Assembly (NCBI GenBank): GCA_000708835.1
Contig: DF236974.1
Location: 112,626-176,625 of the forward strand
DNA length: 64,000 nucleotides
Source: Klebsormidium nitens
Lineage: Eukaryota > Streptophyta > Klebsormidiophyceae > Klebsormidiales > Klebsormidiaceae
Reading direction: 5' to 3'
Positions 1-12,200 of the stretch are shown here, one piece after another. Both the position numbers and the translations under genes were made by a program. Position 1 is the stretch's first letter; the number at the start of each line of letters is the position of its first letter. The notes beneath the pieces are model-generated. The model did no database searches. It had not been told where the DNA came from and saw only the letters and a program-made list of their open reading frames with translations.

Positions 1-30
1 ACCGCCCATTTACAAGAACTTTCGTTACAG

Positions 31-69
31 GGCCTCGATGCCTGCTACCGTACGCTGATCGACCCTGCG
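31..69 (+). repeat. Degenerate copy of the exon start at 166
   Basis: After a good acceptor (cgttacag, ending at 30) about 39 bases resemble the start of the real exon at 166: both begin GGCCTCGA and share the pattern ACCGT.CGCTG.TCGAC (about three quarters identical by eye). The copy diverges after about 40 bases and soon meets a TAG. It looks like a decayed tandem duplicate of an acceptor plus the first part of the exon, 135 bp upstream of the intact copy. The window edge hides its left side. Confidence 0.5.
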
Positions 70-165
70 CTTCAACCCAGCTTCCGGGACTTCTAGTGCC
101 TAGGTCCGTTTCCGTACTTTGATCTCGTTTTACACTCGTCCTTATTCATTCAAGCCTCCTCACAG

Positions 166-2209
166 GGCCTCGACGCATACAACCGTGCGCTGTTCGACTC
201 CGCGGTTTCCAACCTCCGCGCCTCGTTCCCCGCGCTCCCGCTCCCGCTCCCGGAGCCGCTCTCCGAGCCCGAGGACGACGAGGCGCTCGTCAACCTGCGC
301 AAGTTCGGGGCGCTGCTGACGTCAGGCTCGGCGGACGGAGCGGCGGCGGCGCCGCCGCAGAGGGTGCAGCGGGTGACCACGGTTGGGGATGACGTCATCG
401 TGAGTCCGCATATGATTCCAACCTCAGTAGATTCTGAAACACCTCTCTTGCAACCTTATGATACTAGACTTAGAGATTACTGGTTTGGTGAAGGCAGTGG
501 CTCTGACACAGCCGGCTCGGCGGGAAACGGGGTGTTGACGTTATTGCAAAATCAAAGCATCCGAACCTCAGGTAGTCCCAAGATTGGGGCAATTGGGCTC
601 CAGCTCTGCTCATTTCGGAGTCGTAAGGTCTCAGGGTTACATTCTCTAATACCGCACAAATTTGGAGCCGCGAAATCAAGAAAGTCGCTCTTGCGAAGGA
701 AGTGCTCTGAGGTGATTCTTTGGATCCGATAGCTGCGAGCATTTGGACGCATTAACCACAGAAGTCTAGGCACTTAACATGGATGGTATGGGCCCTAGTT
801 GCAGGTAAGAAAGTGGTTGCATGTCCAGTGATCAGACCTGTGATAACCAGCCGCGGAAGAAGGTAACGCCCCGGTTAATCTGTTTAATAACCTGAGATTT
901 CAGGTTTGGACGCAACCTGGTTAACAGCCAAACCGTCAACCTAGTTCGCAGCCAAACCTCCTGTGAACGACAAGATTCAGGAAGGAAAAGGAGGGAGGAC
1001 GGAGAAAGTAAACGATGCAAAAACAACGTGAAAAGACAAGCTTGACTTTCTTGGTGATGCAGGTAGCCAGTATTAGCCGCGAAGCGAGGGAGTCGGCGGT
1101 GGAGCCGGCGCGGCCGCAGGTGGGGCTGGCGGACCTCTCGAAAGCCGTCGAACAGGCGCAGGCCCTGACCAAGTACGTACCGCAGCTGACGGTCCTAGCG
1201 GAGGTGAGTACCGTTCATGGGGTCTGTTTGATACTCGAGAGTTTGAGGGAACAACCGGGATGAGTGCGATTCAAAGAAACGGAATGCATGAATGCAGGCA
1301 GACACAAGTACACGAGGGAAAGTTGGGGAGACCGAACGTAAACGAGCAGAGTAGAAAGCAGAAGGCGAAGGAAGAAGACTGGTGAGGATCTGCAAAGTGG
1401 ACGCTCGAATCGAAGAGCAGCTGAAAGACACAGGGAAAGGAAAGGTAGTGACACGAGGCGCAGCAGGCAACCAATTGGGGTGGTTTACTATTCCGAAGAA
1501 CTCATTTTCATTTTTGCGTTGCCAAATCAAAGGAGACTGGCTTTAGCTTCATCCTGGATCGACTCTGCTTTCTCTGCGAGTCCCTCCCCAGACTTTCTCT
1601 TCCTAGCTGATGGAGATCTCTTACAAACACAATTTTTGTCGCTCCGCAGCTTCCGTTGAACGCACAACAGCAAGCGGCGCTGCTGCCGATCGAGCTGGCG
1701 GGCCGGCTGGTGTCCCGGGCAGCGGCTCGGACGATACGGCAGAGGCTGACGAACCCGGGCAGACGACGAGTGAGCTTCCCGAGAATCTTTGTCTGCTCTC
1801 TTTCTGCCAGTATTCCTACCGATACATCTGTGGAAACCATTGCTGGCAATCAGCAAGGTTTGAAGCTCTTTGTTGATTCTAGCAAACAAGGTATCCGGGG
1901 CTGCTACGCATTCATTTTCGGATGCGGATACAAATGCTCCGGTCTCTTCAACTTCAGACAATTTCAGTGCAGACACGGCTTTCAAAATTGGCGCCTGTCA
2001 CGTCGTCATCTAATTTGGACTCAACAATGGGTGCACTCGGCGTTTTGCAGGAACTTGATGTTGGGAGACTTGATGTGGAGGTAGATACGTTTAACCGGTA
2101 ACACCCGCCTGTTGGTCCGAGGTATAAGTCGCCTTTTCAGGTGACTCAATTCTTAGAAGCTCCTTGGCAGCTAGAGATCACCCCTCCGTCGGCAGGAGCC
2201 CACTTTTGA
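166..2209 (+). CDS. Unrecognised multi-exon gene, 3' part only
   Basis: I do not recognise this protein. Four exons join in phase 0: 166-399, 1063-1203, 1650-1769 and 2141-2209 (stop TGA). Each starts after a clear acceptor (cctcacag, gatgcag, ctccgcag, ccttttcag) and the first three end at GTGAGT or GTGAGC donors. The visible 187 residues are alanine- and proline-rich, with acidic stretches in the first exon (LSEPEDDEAL), a leucine-rich helical second exon and a basic helical third exon (VSRAAARTIRQRL). The short last exon has an excellent polypyrimidine acceptor but codes for only 22 residues, so it is the least certain. There is no membrane segment. The 5' end lies outside the window. An additional exon between 400 and 1062 cannot be excluded. 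Confidence 0.55.
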
Positions 2210-2782
2210 CAGCCCGGAGTTGACACAGTTGTTAATCTGTTCAATCCTGCAACTCATAGTCAATTTACTGCAATAGGCGAGAGTTTGCATTCCCGAACTG
2301 CGGCAGGCAGGCATTATCCAGAGACGGGTTGGAACGGCCCGATCTCTGGCCCAATGCAACGTTGACCTTAGAGTCACATGCATGGGCCACGCGCACTCAC
2401 ATTATAGTGAATGCTGACAGCGTGTTTTGTGATCGTTTCATGTGTTCTTGAAAGCCCAGATTTCGCATGTGCGAGACATGCGGGTCGGATGCATGTCATT
2501 TAAGACCTTGCGGCAACCACATTGAATCGATTTGGGCAAGCATCTTGGAAGGGGACGTACACATGTCATAAAGTCATCCAAGAATAATGGCAAAACCTTG
2601 GTGGCCACCATATGCGAACATAAATACCACAACCCAAACTCGATATACGCCTTGACTGCCATGATGCATTCCCGAAAACAAAGCTCGTTAGCTTCACCAT
2701 GCATTCTGATCATCGGAAGTTGCTTTGAAAACTTGCAAAGAAAAGGGCTTATGAAAAGTTTCATGTCCTTGCAACTGCCTGG
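2210..2782. other. Intergenic, convergent 3' ends
   Basis: This lies between the stop of the first gene (+) and the stop of RPL9 (-), so it should hold two 3' UTRs. I see no convincing gene, repeat or RNA here. Confidence 0.4.
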
Positions 2783-5683
2783 TTACTCGGCGACCTCAAT
2801 GACACCCTTCTCGCTCACGTAGATCCCGTCCAAGAACTTTCTGATATCCTTCCTCTTCACGTGGCATTTCTGCACAACAAGACAGAAGGTTAAGGACAAT
2901 AGACATGCCGTACCGCGCACCACATAAAGGAGATCGGTCACACAGTTAAAGACCTTCGCTCCAACCCTCTGATAGCGAGAGCAATGGGTGCACTTGCACC
3001 GACCTCTGTGTCTGTGACAACGGTCATGTCACGGACACATAGAGTACCCTTTTCTCCTCTCAACCTAAGAAGCACCCTGCAAGCTTTTACTCCGTACTTT
3101 GGTGAGGTGGAGGCTTTGTCCCCTGCTGCTTGAACTCAGGAACCAGCAACCCACTACTCAACGAGACAATCTCAATTTGTCGTTCTACTGAAAGTCTGTC
3201 CTCTTTAACTGCTTGTGACCAGTTTTCTTCATGCCCCATGTACCAATGCAAGTAGTAGCTTTCCGCGAACAGTCTCCCTCGACCCCTTTGCCTCCACAGC
3301 CTTCGGCAAAGGAGCTAAGAGCAAACATAACACCCGAGACCGAAGGGTGCCTGCTAAAGCAACACATATTGACACACCTTCCAGAATAATCACACTAATG
3401 AGGCCACCTAAGACCTTCAAGAAGGACTTGTGGAGCTGAAGGAAAAAGCGTTCAAGCACAAGCGCGACTCTGATGTAAGCAACCCAAAGAAGAAAAACTG
3501 CAGTCTGACCTGGTTGATGAGCGCGCAGGACCGTGACACGAGCTCGATGTCGTTCCCCTCCAGGACAATCTCGTCCTTCACCTTCTCTGACCGGGTGATG
3601 GTCACACCGTTCAGCAGGGTCACCTTCCGCACCTGCAACGCCGCAGCAAAACTGCTCAGCCTAAAATGCTCCCCCAGTGTAGCAGTTGACACAGCTTAGC
3701 TATCAAGAAGGTACTCCGCGAGTATCTCGTCTCAAATGAGATAAGAAGGCAAACATCGGGGATATGAAACTTCTCTCCTTGGGCTAACTTGGAATCTCTC
3801 CTGCTTGGAAGGTACACTTGCACTTCTTCAAGACAAACACAAATTCAGCTTTCCAAACATCGGTCACTGCTGCTGAAAGGAGGGGAGGGGAAAGAGAAAA
3901 ATGACGCAGAGCTTCAGCCTTGGAAATTCGCCTCTTCAGGGAGAGCAATCGAAAAGTGCGTAGAACTCAGTGCTTTAGATGCAGAAAGACCAACCAGATT
4001 GCACCAAACAAACAGGAGCGCACCGTTGGGACAACACGCACCCAGCAAAGCTAGGTCTAGTACCTTTGGATGCAATCCTGCTTCTGTGGGGGCAACCAAA
4101 CATGCACAACAAATGTAGGCAGCACCCTGACAGTATGCCTAAAGAAGTCCTGTGCATCCGGCATGGCCCAGACTTTGAAGTTTCTCATACAACAAAACAG
4201 CTCAACTCGCAAATGCGGCGCTTCCCTTCCTTGTCCACACCCGCCATTTGAAATGAGAAAATTCAAACTGTGGAACTATGTGAACAACAGGCAAGCAAGA
4301 CCACATAACCCAGGAGTCCCGAAAAAGCAGAAACAGCAGCTTTGACGCAAGCGAAACCAGGATGTCCCGAACCCTCACTTTGACAATCTCTCTTTTGAAT
4401 TATGCTGAAAAGAAGAAGGGTTCCAAACAATTTCGGTTCCAAACAATTTCAATTCCAAATGGCATGACTTGTGAAGAAGGGGCAACTCCCCTTATTTTGA
4501 GCACCAGATTGTAAACACAATGGGCATCCCGGCCCGAACAAAGACACACAATACAGCCGTGCAGACGCCAAAGTACAATTTAGGGGCGAAGCCCTGAACA
4601 GGCATACCAACGGCTGTCTTCACCTTCATCAGTCTCTTTGCTGGTCTGAAAAGGTGCCTGCTAAAGCTAGCTATGCATAATAAGTGGCCTAAAACTTGCC
4701 AGGCCATAAAAAAATCCTGCGATACGTCTCCCAATGACAGAAATGGGTTATTGAGCCAAGGCTTCGCCCGGACAGAACGGCAACGTGGGACATCCACTGA
4801 TGGACACGTTTGCTGCCAACCACAGATACTATTCCAAAAACGAAGCAGAACAAGTTCTTTCCCAACTTCGCTGCAAATTTGATTCAGCCTGAGTTGCCGC
4901 CCGGCCATGCCAATAACCATTACCACCAGTATCCCCCTTGACGACAAACGGCACCATTACCAAGATGAACAGCCCCGTACGTGCAGACGGAGTGAGACAA
5001 ATGTTCACAGCTGCCCGGCAGTGAAACCTCAAGGCGCAGCCAAAATCCCTCTGGTGGGAAATCCTCCATAATGTGAGACACTCGACACGGTCTGCCCAGA
5101 TAATCTCAGCCGCTCTTTATAAATTTGTCCACGCTATAGGTGCTCGGACGGATGGTCTCCGTCCAAACTTTCTTGTCTTAAATCCGAGTCAGCGGGCTGC
5201 TCTTTCAGCATCACTCAGTAACTGACCGGTTGAGGGCCCTATGAAATCCGCTCGGAATGCACAGCCCTCCCGGTAACGGTCCAAGCAACAGCAGGCCAAG
5301 GAGCTCACCTTCTTCTCTCCCAAGAAATTCCTGATTTCAATCCCGTCCTTCTTGTCAGAGATGGCCGCGTTGATGGGGAAATGGGCGTACACAAAGCGCA
5401 TCTTGTATCTGAAACCCTTGGTAACGCCGGTGATCAGGTTCTTGACATGGCTGGTGGCAGTTCTGATCGAAGCCACGGTCTTCCTGGCCCCGAACCATGC
5501 ATCAACCTTGAGCTGCTTGCCCCCCTCCTCTCCATCTACAATTTGAAAGTCTAGCTTCAGATGCCCAAAGTCCCTGGTGAGCGTGCCCCTCGGCCCGGTC
5601 ACGCGGACCTTCTTGGCGTTCAGCTCAAACTTGATCCCCTCCGGGATGTCGATCGACGTCGACTGCAGCACGTTCTTCACCAT
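2783..5683 (-). CDS. RPL9: 60S ribosomal protein L9 (uL6)
   Basis: Cytosolic large-subunit ribosomal protein of the uL6 family, which sits near the stalk base of the 60S subunit. Three exons on the - strand, 5683-5309, 3632-3510 and 2869-2783, join in phase to give 194 residues, the usual plant length. Family landmarks are VTGPRGTL near residue 28, [14 protein letters not shown] and [17 protein letters not shown] in exon 1, [20 protein letters not shown] in exon 2, and [16 protein letters not shown] in exon 3. The reading frame is open upstream of 5683, but the ATG there starts the family-typical MVKNVL, so the upstream part is 5' UTR. Intron 1 is unusually long (1676 bp) and intron 2 is 640 bp. 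The gene is divergent from the LPD gene, with 565 bp between the two start codons. Confidence 0.95.
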
Positions 5684-6248
5684 GGCTGCGGCCCCCTGCG
5701 GCTGCGGCTGCCGCCCCCTTGTAACTAGGGTGTTCAAGGAAAGAGGAAGAAGGCGGCGCCGCGGAAGAGCTTCTTCCCTGCCCACGAAAGCTTTCGGCGC
5801 AGCTTGTCGAAGTGATTCACCGGGCTTCGCCACAGGAACAACTTCGACGACAGCGTCGAACGGACAAAGCCAAGCAAAGTGTAAATGTACACCGGAATTC
5901 CCCTGTAATATAAGGATGGGCTTGCAAGGGCGTCTCTCTTCTGATTTGAGCATCTTTGTCCGCCGTCCACATCTCATCCAACGGCGCACATTCGTTTTTC
6001 CTCGTAACAGTTAACAAAAGGGAAGGGCCGTAATCTCGATGGGAGGGAGGCGCCCCAGGTCTTCATATTTAGTGTGAATGCGCCGCCGGCATTTGGCTGA
6101 GGGAGAAATGCTGGCGCATTGCGATTTGCAGTACGTAGAGAAGCCTTTTGTGAAAAGCAGAAAAGGTACGTGTTGGCGGCGCTCGCATTGGCATTGTAAA
6201 ATTTGCTGAGAGGAGCTTCGACATCTTTTGCTGCCAAGGGGAGCGAAG
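5684..6248. promoter_or_regulatory. Shared divergent promoter region, RPL9 / LPD
   Basis: These 565 bp separate the start codons of two housekeeping genes on opposite strands, so both promoters and 5' UTRs must lie here or very near. I see no obvious TATA box that decides either start. The role is inferred from gene arrangement only. Confidence 0.5.
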
Positions 6249-9200
6249 ATGGCGCAGTGCGCGCTCGCAGCTTCCCGGGCGCTCTCTTCCGGCATTGCCC
6301 TTCGCAGCAGTGCCCCCGCTTCACACCGAAATGCCTCTCCTTTCTTTGCCCACTCGCCCTGTATAGCTGAGGACTTTGTCGGCTTTCACAAGCATCTTGC
6401 TGCATTTGCACAACGAAAGGAAGCCCGGGCGGTTTGTGAGAGGAGCTTGAGTGCTCGTCCCTTGAGACAAAGGCAACGAGGGGGCGCTTTGGCCGCAGCA
6501 GCCTCTGCAGAGAATGGGGCCAAGTATGACTATGATCTGGTCATTATTGGTGCCGGTGTGGGGGGCCACGGTGCTGCCCTTCACGCCGTTGAAAAGGTGA
6601 GGGATGCATCAGGCCACAATGCGCGTGACACATTGAAGGACACCTGCCTTCAGCAGCAACAGTCCTTAGTGTCCTGGGATTACAAAAGGACAAAAGGTTT
6701 ATGACTAGGTTGGGCAAAGCTCCCAGGAACTAATGCCATTTTGTTGGTGAATGTAGGCGTGATGACCCTTCCAGTACCAGACCGTTGGTTCGTCAAGCGG
6801 TTGAGCACTGTATGCTAGAACCATCAGTCACCACTACCTACACGAGGATTTGGAACCTACAATAGGTCTAGGTCATTTCAGACATCTGCTCTCACCAGTG
6901 AAATGCCCTTGTAATGCTTGTAATCACCATGAGCCGTACTTGCAGGGGCTAAGGACTGCGATTGTGGAGGGCGATGTGGTTGGCGGAACCTGTGTAAACA
7001 GGGGCTGCGTGCCATCAAAGGCGCTTCTAGCGGTCAGCGGAAGGATGCGGGAGATGAAGGATGCACACCACCTTAAGGCCCTTGGCATCCAGGTGAGACG
7101 AGGTTCTTTGAGCAGACCTTTGAGAAATTTCAAACCTTTTAAGACTTTGAGGAATGCACAAGATCTCAGGGCATGTGCACCTGGGGAGAACGAAACGGTT
7201 TATCAGTTATGCAGTGTGCGCTGTTTGACTGCTCAGTCTCCCTTGGCAACAGAAAATGGCTCAGAACAGTCGTCCTATGACCGCCTTGCAGGTGTAATGT
7301 ACCTGTGTTTTGAGCAACACCGGCTGGTACTTGCAGCCAGATTGCCAGCTTTTGCAAGATGTCCAGAAGTTCAAAAAGCAGCCGTTTTTTGATGGTTTGT
7401 GCTCACCACAATTTGTACCACCCTTCCTCAGCTTTAGACTGGAGATACAACGTAGAAGCAAACCAGAATGAAAGATTCTCGACGCTTGTTTTACCTTTCA
7501 AACCTTTGAGTACCCTGACAGCCTATACTGTAAAGTGAAAACGGGCCAAGATGGGAGAAGCATGTAGACTGACTTGCCCAGCCTTGATCATAGCCTTGCA
7601 TAAAGTTGGTATGCGATGTCGAAGTTCAAGAGCACGGATTGTAAGGTGAAAACAGTGCAGCGAAACTGGTCACAGGTGGAGTGCTCACAGGTCAGGATGT
7701 ACAGTAAGGGCCCTTTGTCCCTTCAAACCGACACACGTCTCCACAGAACCTTGCACCTGACGGATCTATGAATCAGGTTGGTCCATGCTTTCATCTTTTT
7801 CTTAGCTTGGATTCATCAGCCTGCCAACCATCTCAACCTTCTCTTTTCGCTGCAGGTTGACAACGCCACCTACGACAGAGCTGCAGTAGCGGAGCATGCA
7901 AATGGCCTGGCCACCAAGATTCGGAGCAACCTGACCAACTCCCTAACGGGACTTGGGGTGGAGATCCTGGAAGGGAATGCCACCATCCTGGTCAGAACCT
8001 TATCTGGCTCCATCATATGCAAGGCCATGGAGGATACAATTGTATGAAAGAGTGTTCCGAAACTTTTGATGACCATATTATCACCTCGTCTTTGTAACCT
8101 CCTAGCTTAGCTTGATAAAAGGAACGGGCATTCTGATGGTCAATGCGGCCTGAATAGGCAGGCTTGGCCTTGTTTCGGAATTGACAATTGAGAAGTGATT
8201 GGATTGTTGTTTATTGGCTGCTGCAGGCGCCCGGAAAGATTCAGTATGGAAAAGAGAACCAGCGGTTCCAAACGGTGACGGCCAAGAACATCATCATCGC
8301 CACTGGCTCCATCCCCTTCGTGCCGCCAGGCATCGAGGTTGACGGTGTGTTTTTCTACCCTGCCGTTCCTCTCATATGTTCTCGAAATTTGCGGATGCTG
8401 TCGCTGCTTGCCCTGAGGGAGCTTTCGAGGGCCGATGCTGAGGGGAAAGTTGCTTCTGGTGCCACGGCCTTGGGCCTTTAATGTGCTTCCTGTGACAGTT
8501 ATGTTGGACCTATTTGGGGTAGACCATCTGTTCCAGTAGAAGTGACCTGTGAAGCCCCAGTTGGTATCAAAGCAAGCAGAATTCATCGAATGCAAAATTT
8601 AACGAGCACACCTTTCTCTGAAAGAGACAAGGACTTCAAAAGGTGTCTGTCTATCACGCCAGGCCCTGGTCCGTCGGACCATTGCCGACGCCTCGCCTGA
8701 TCGATGTTTGCTTGCAGGCAAGACTGTGTTCACCAGTGACCATGCGCTGAAGCTGGAGTGGATCCCCGACTGGATTGCCATCGTCGGCAGCGGCTACATC
8801 GGACTAGAGTTCAGCGATGTGTACACAGCCCTAGGCAGTGACGTAAGTGCACGGGAGCCTCGTTTCTCGAATGAATCATGCATGCTGTGCTGTCCTGACT
8901 AACTGTGGTACTTGTTGCATCCAGGGGCCTAGGCCTATGACATGGTCTAACCTGCAGTGAAACGCAGGTCATGTTGCTTCGAAGGATATCTACTCGTTCC
9001 AAAAGAAAGAGTCATTGCTTTCTCAGTCTACAGGCCTGGGAAGGACCATGATCATGATAAGGCCGCCTTTGGTCTCACTTCTTTGTCAGATCGTCACTTT
9101 TCTTGGCAGCTACAGAAGCACATCTGACCTCTGAATCGTTTCTCAACGGGAAGGTTCAGCAAGGAGACGGGTTTGGCAGCAACTTTTGCTCTTTTGAAGT

Positions 9201-12200
9201 GGCTCACTTGTTTACTTGAGTGTCGCATATGATTTCTCTTTCTCAGGTCACGTTCATTGAGGCCCTCGACGGGCTGATGCCCGGGTTTGATCCCGAGATT
9301 GGCAAGATGGCCCAGCGGCTACTCATCCAGCCCAGGAACATCGACTACCACACTGGGGTTCTGGCGAAAAAGGTAAGCACGGCAGCAGAGCGCAGGGGAC
9401 CCATACCGAGAGGGTGTCATCGTCCCGCCTTCACTTGTTTGCCCGGTACTGAGTGTGATACGAGTTCGCAGTTCAGGCTCCTGACGATATTACGCAGAAT
9501 TCCTTTTGCTGCAGGATGACCTTCGAGATCTGCTGTTCATCGTTTCGAGGTCCTGCCAGAGCAGCGATCAAAAATGGTAGAACGCGAATGGTAGAGTGCG
9601 TCACCAGGGGCTTGATCCGAAGCTATGAATGATTTCACTTATTGAGATTCAGCACCGTGGATTGATACACAAAAATGCAAGGTTCGAGCCAGGCTTTTCC
9701 TACTCAAGTTGCGTCTTTTTTGCAGATCACCCCCGCCAAGGACGGGAAGCCAGTGACCATCGAGCTCGTGGACACCAAGACACGCGAGCACAAGGAAACA
9801 ATAGAGGTGAATGAGCACCTCCTTCCGCAGCACCGCTCGCTTCTGTCTCGACGCCTGATAATGAGGACTAAAGATGAGGCTTTGAACTGTCTCGAAGCTT
9901 CAGGTGAAGGCGAAGATTCGTATCCATTTCTCTGAACTATGTTGATGTTCAGATTCTAAGCCGACGAGTCGGTTTTATCCCCAGACTATTTAAGCGTAGA
10001 CGGCTCATGTGTACTTTTCTGCTAACGTTGCCACTGTTGTCTTCTCAGGTTGATGCCGCGCTTATTGCCACCGGCAGGGCTCCCTTCACCAAGGGGCTTG
10101 GACTAGAAAAGGTGAGAGGCGAATCCATTTGTGAGTTCCATACATAAAGCTCAGGTGTGTAGCCTGACGAATCGTCCGGGGCTCCTTTGACCGCGACGCG
10201 CATTCACCTTTCAATGCAATTGATCGGAGCAGTCCTTTGGATTTCCGCTCGTTGATTCAAGACGATTTGGACATGTTGAAACGCTTCTCGTCTTGAGAGG
10301 AAGCTCACTGTTCGAGATCGCACTCTTCTGGAAGAGGCTACTGATCTGGACGAGACCCTCCTGTGGCAGTACTCCTCCTGATAAGTCCACCACATTAGTG
10401 TGTCCGCACACGAGCAGGGTGACAATTTTCTTTCCTTTCGAAAGGTGGCCACCTTCGTAAATGAACCGTCCCCCGCCACAGCCTTGCGTGCGTCCTGAGC
10501 TGGCAGCCCTCGTTTGCAGGTTGGTGTGGAGTTGCAGAGGGGCTACGTCCCAGTGGACGAGAGGATGCGCGTTCTTGACAAGGACCAGAATGTGGTAAGC
10601 ATCGTAACCTCTCCCAACTACTTTCACACCTCTTTTCCCCTCACAGACGTTCTTGAGCGGGTTGTCGTGGCACTGCTCAAGTCAACAATTAACACCATGT
10701 GGTGCCGGCCTCGAGCCTTTGCTGTGAAGAGGAATTCAGTCCTATCAATGAGTTGGGGCGCGAGTTATGGCTGGGACAGTTCCAGAAAGCAGATGCATTT
10801 TCGTGTGCAGATCCCCGGGCTCTACTGCATTGGGGATGCCAACGGGAAGATGATGCTCGCGCATGCCGCCAGCGCCCAGGGCATCTCTGGTAGGCCTCAG
10901 ATTTGCTCTTTGTCACTACCATAAACGCTCACGTTGTCGGCTGGAAACGTCGTACCGAAAGGCTCAGCGTTTGGAAACGAACAAGCGGCTGTCCTCTCAC
11001 TATATCGTAGGGATGGGGCAGGAACGAAGTCTGCGGTCTGATTGTGGTCCAAGCTGCAAATGCACCCTGTTGTAAACGCGAAAAGAATGCTGGCTCATCT
11101 TGAGGTTGTTGCTTGCAGCCGTTGAGAACATTGCGGGCAACGACAACGTGCTGAACCACCTCAGTGTCCCTGCCGCTTGCTTCACGCATCCAGAGATCAG
11201 CTTTGCGGGTCTGACCGAGGTAACTTTCTCGCAAGTCCTCCGACAGTTCAAAGCGATGCAGCCTCGATGGTCAAATCCGAAGCTGCTTGCCTGTATAAAC
11301 ACCATTAGCTTCTTAAGCTAAGTCAGGACAGAGTAGAATGTTGACAAGTTTTGGGAATCTTTGTTGAGGGGCCATGAAGACCCCCGTTTCGCAGTGACAC
11401 TTTGGCTGCAAACTGCATATCCTCTTCGCTACGAAAACAGCCGAACTTTAGCCGGCTGTTCGCACCGCATCGAAATCTAGGAGAAGAAATCGCGTCCGCT
11501 TCGTATGTCTGACCTCCTGGGTACGCATCAGGCGCCTCTGGAAGAAAGGTATTCGTAATTAATGAAAATCCTTGTAGTTAAGAGCGACACGACGTGGGGT
11601 CCATTGAACAACGGTGGGCTTAGATTCCTCGACCGTTGTTCTAATTCTGTCGTGAACCTTGTTGCGTGCAGCCCCAGGTGCAGAAGAAGGCTGAGGAGGA
11701 GGGCTTCGAGTACAAGGTGGCCAAGACGAGCTTCAAGGCCAACTCAAAGGCGCTCGCAGAGAACGAGGGCGACGGCATGGCCAAGGTGAGGAGCCGATCT
11801 GGTGTCTTCCGCTCATTCCGCCGGAATGTTTCAAAAGGCGACCGGAGGTTTGTGCCGAGAGTTTGTGACGGGCAACAGACCCGACATCCGTACTCCCCTG
11901 CAGGGAAGGCGAGTGTCGTCTTCCTACTTGGGGAGTCCGTGGCTGTGGCCGAGGTCGGACCCGAAACCGGGAAATAGACGCCAAATGCAATGGAACGTGG
12001 CCTGAAACGAGGGCAAGGCTGCTTGTGTCGCCGTGTAACGAATCCCAGGATGCGATGGCTTTTCGCGAAGGTGTTCGTCGCTCGTCTTTTGCCTCAAAGG
12101 TGCTGACGTGGCACGTCTTTGGTGCAGGTCATCTACCGGAAGGACACGGGCGAAATCTTGGGAGTCCACATCATCGTAAGCAAACCCTTCTTACCCATCC

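Noticed and set aside
5684-5989. Upstream in-frame extension of RPL9
   Set aside because: It has no ribosomal similarity, and the family N-terminus MVKNVL starts at the ATG at 5683; the rest is 5' UTR.
9672-9700. Isolated B-box-like GGTTCGAGCC
   Set aside because: No A box at tRNA spacing; it is inside an LPD intron.
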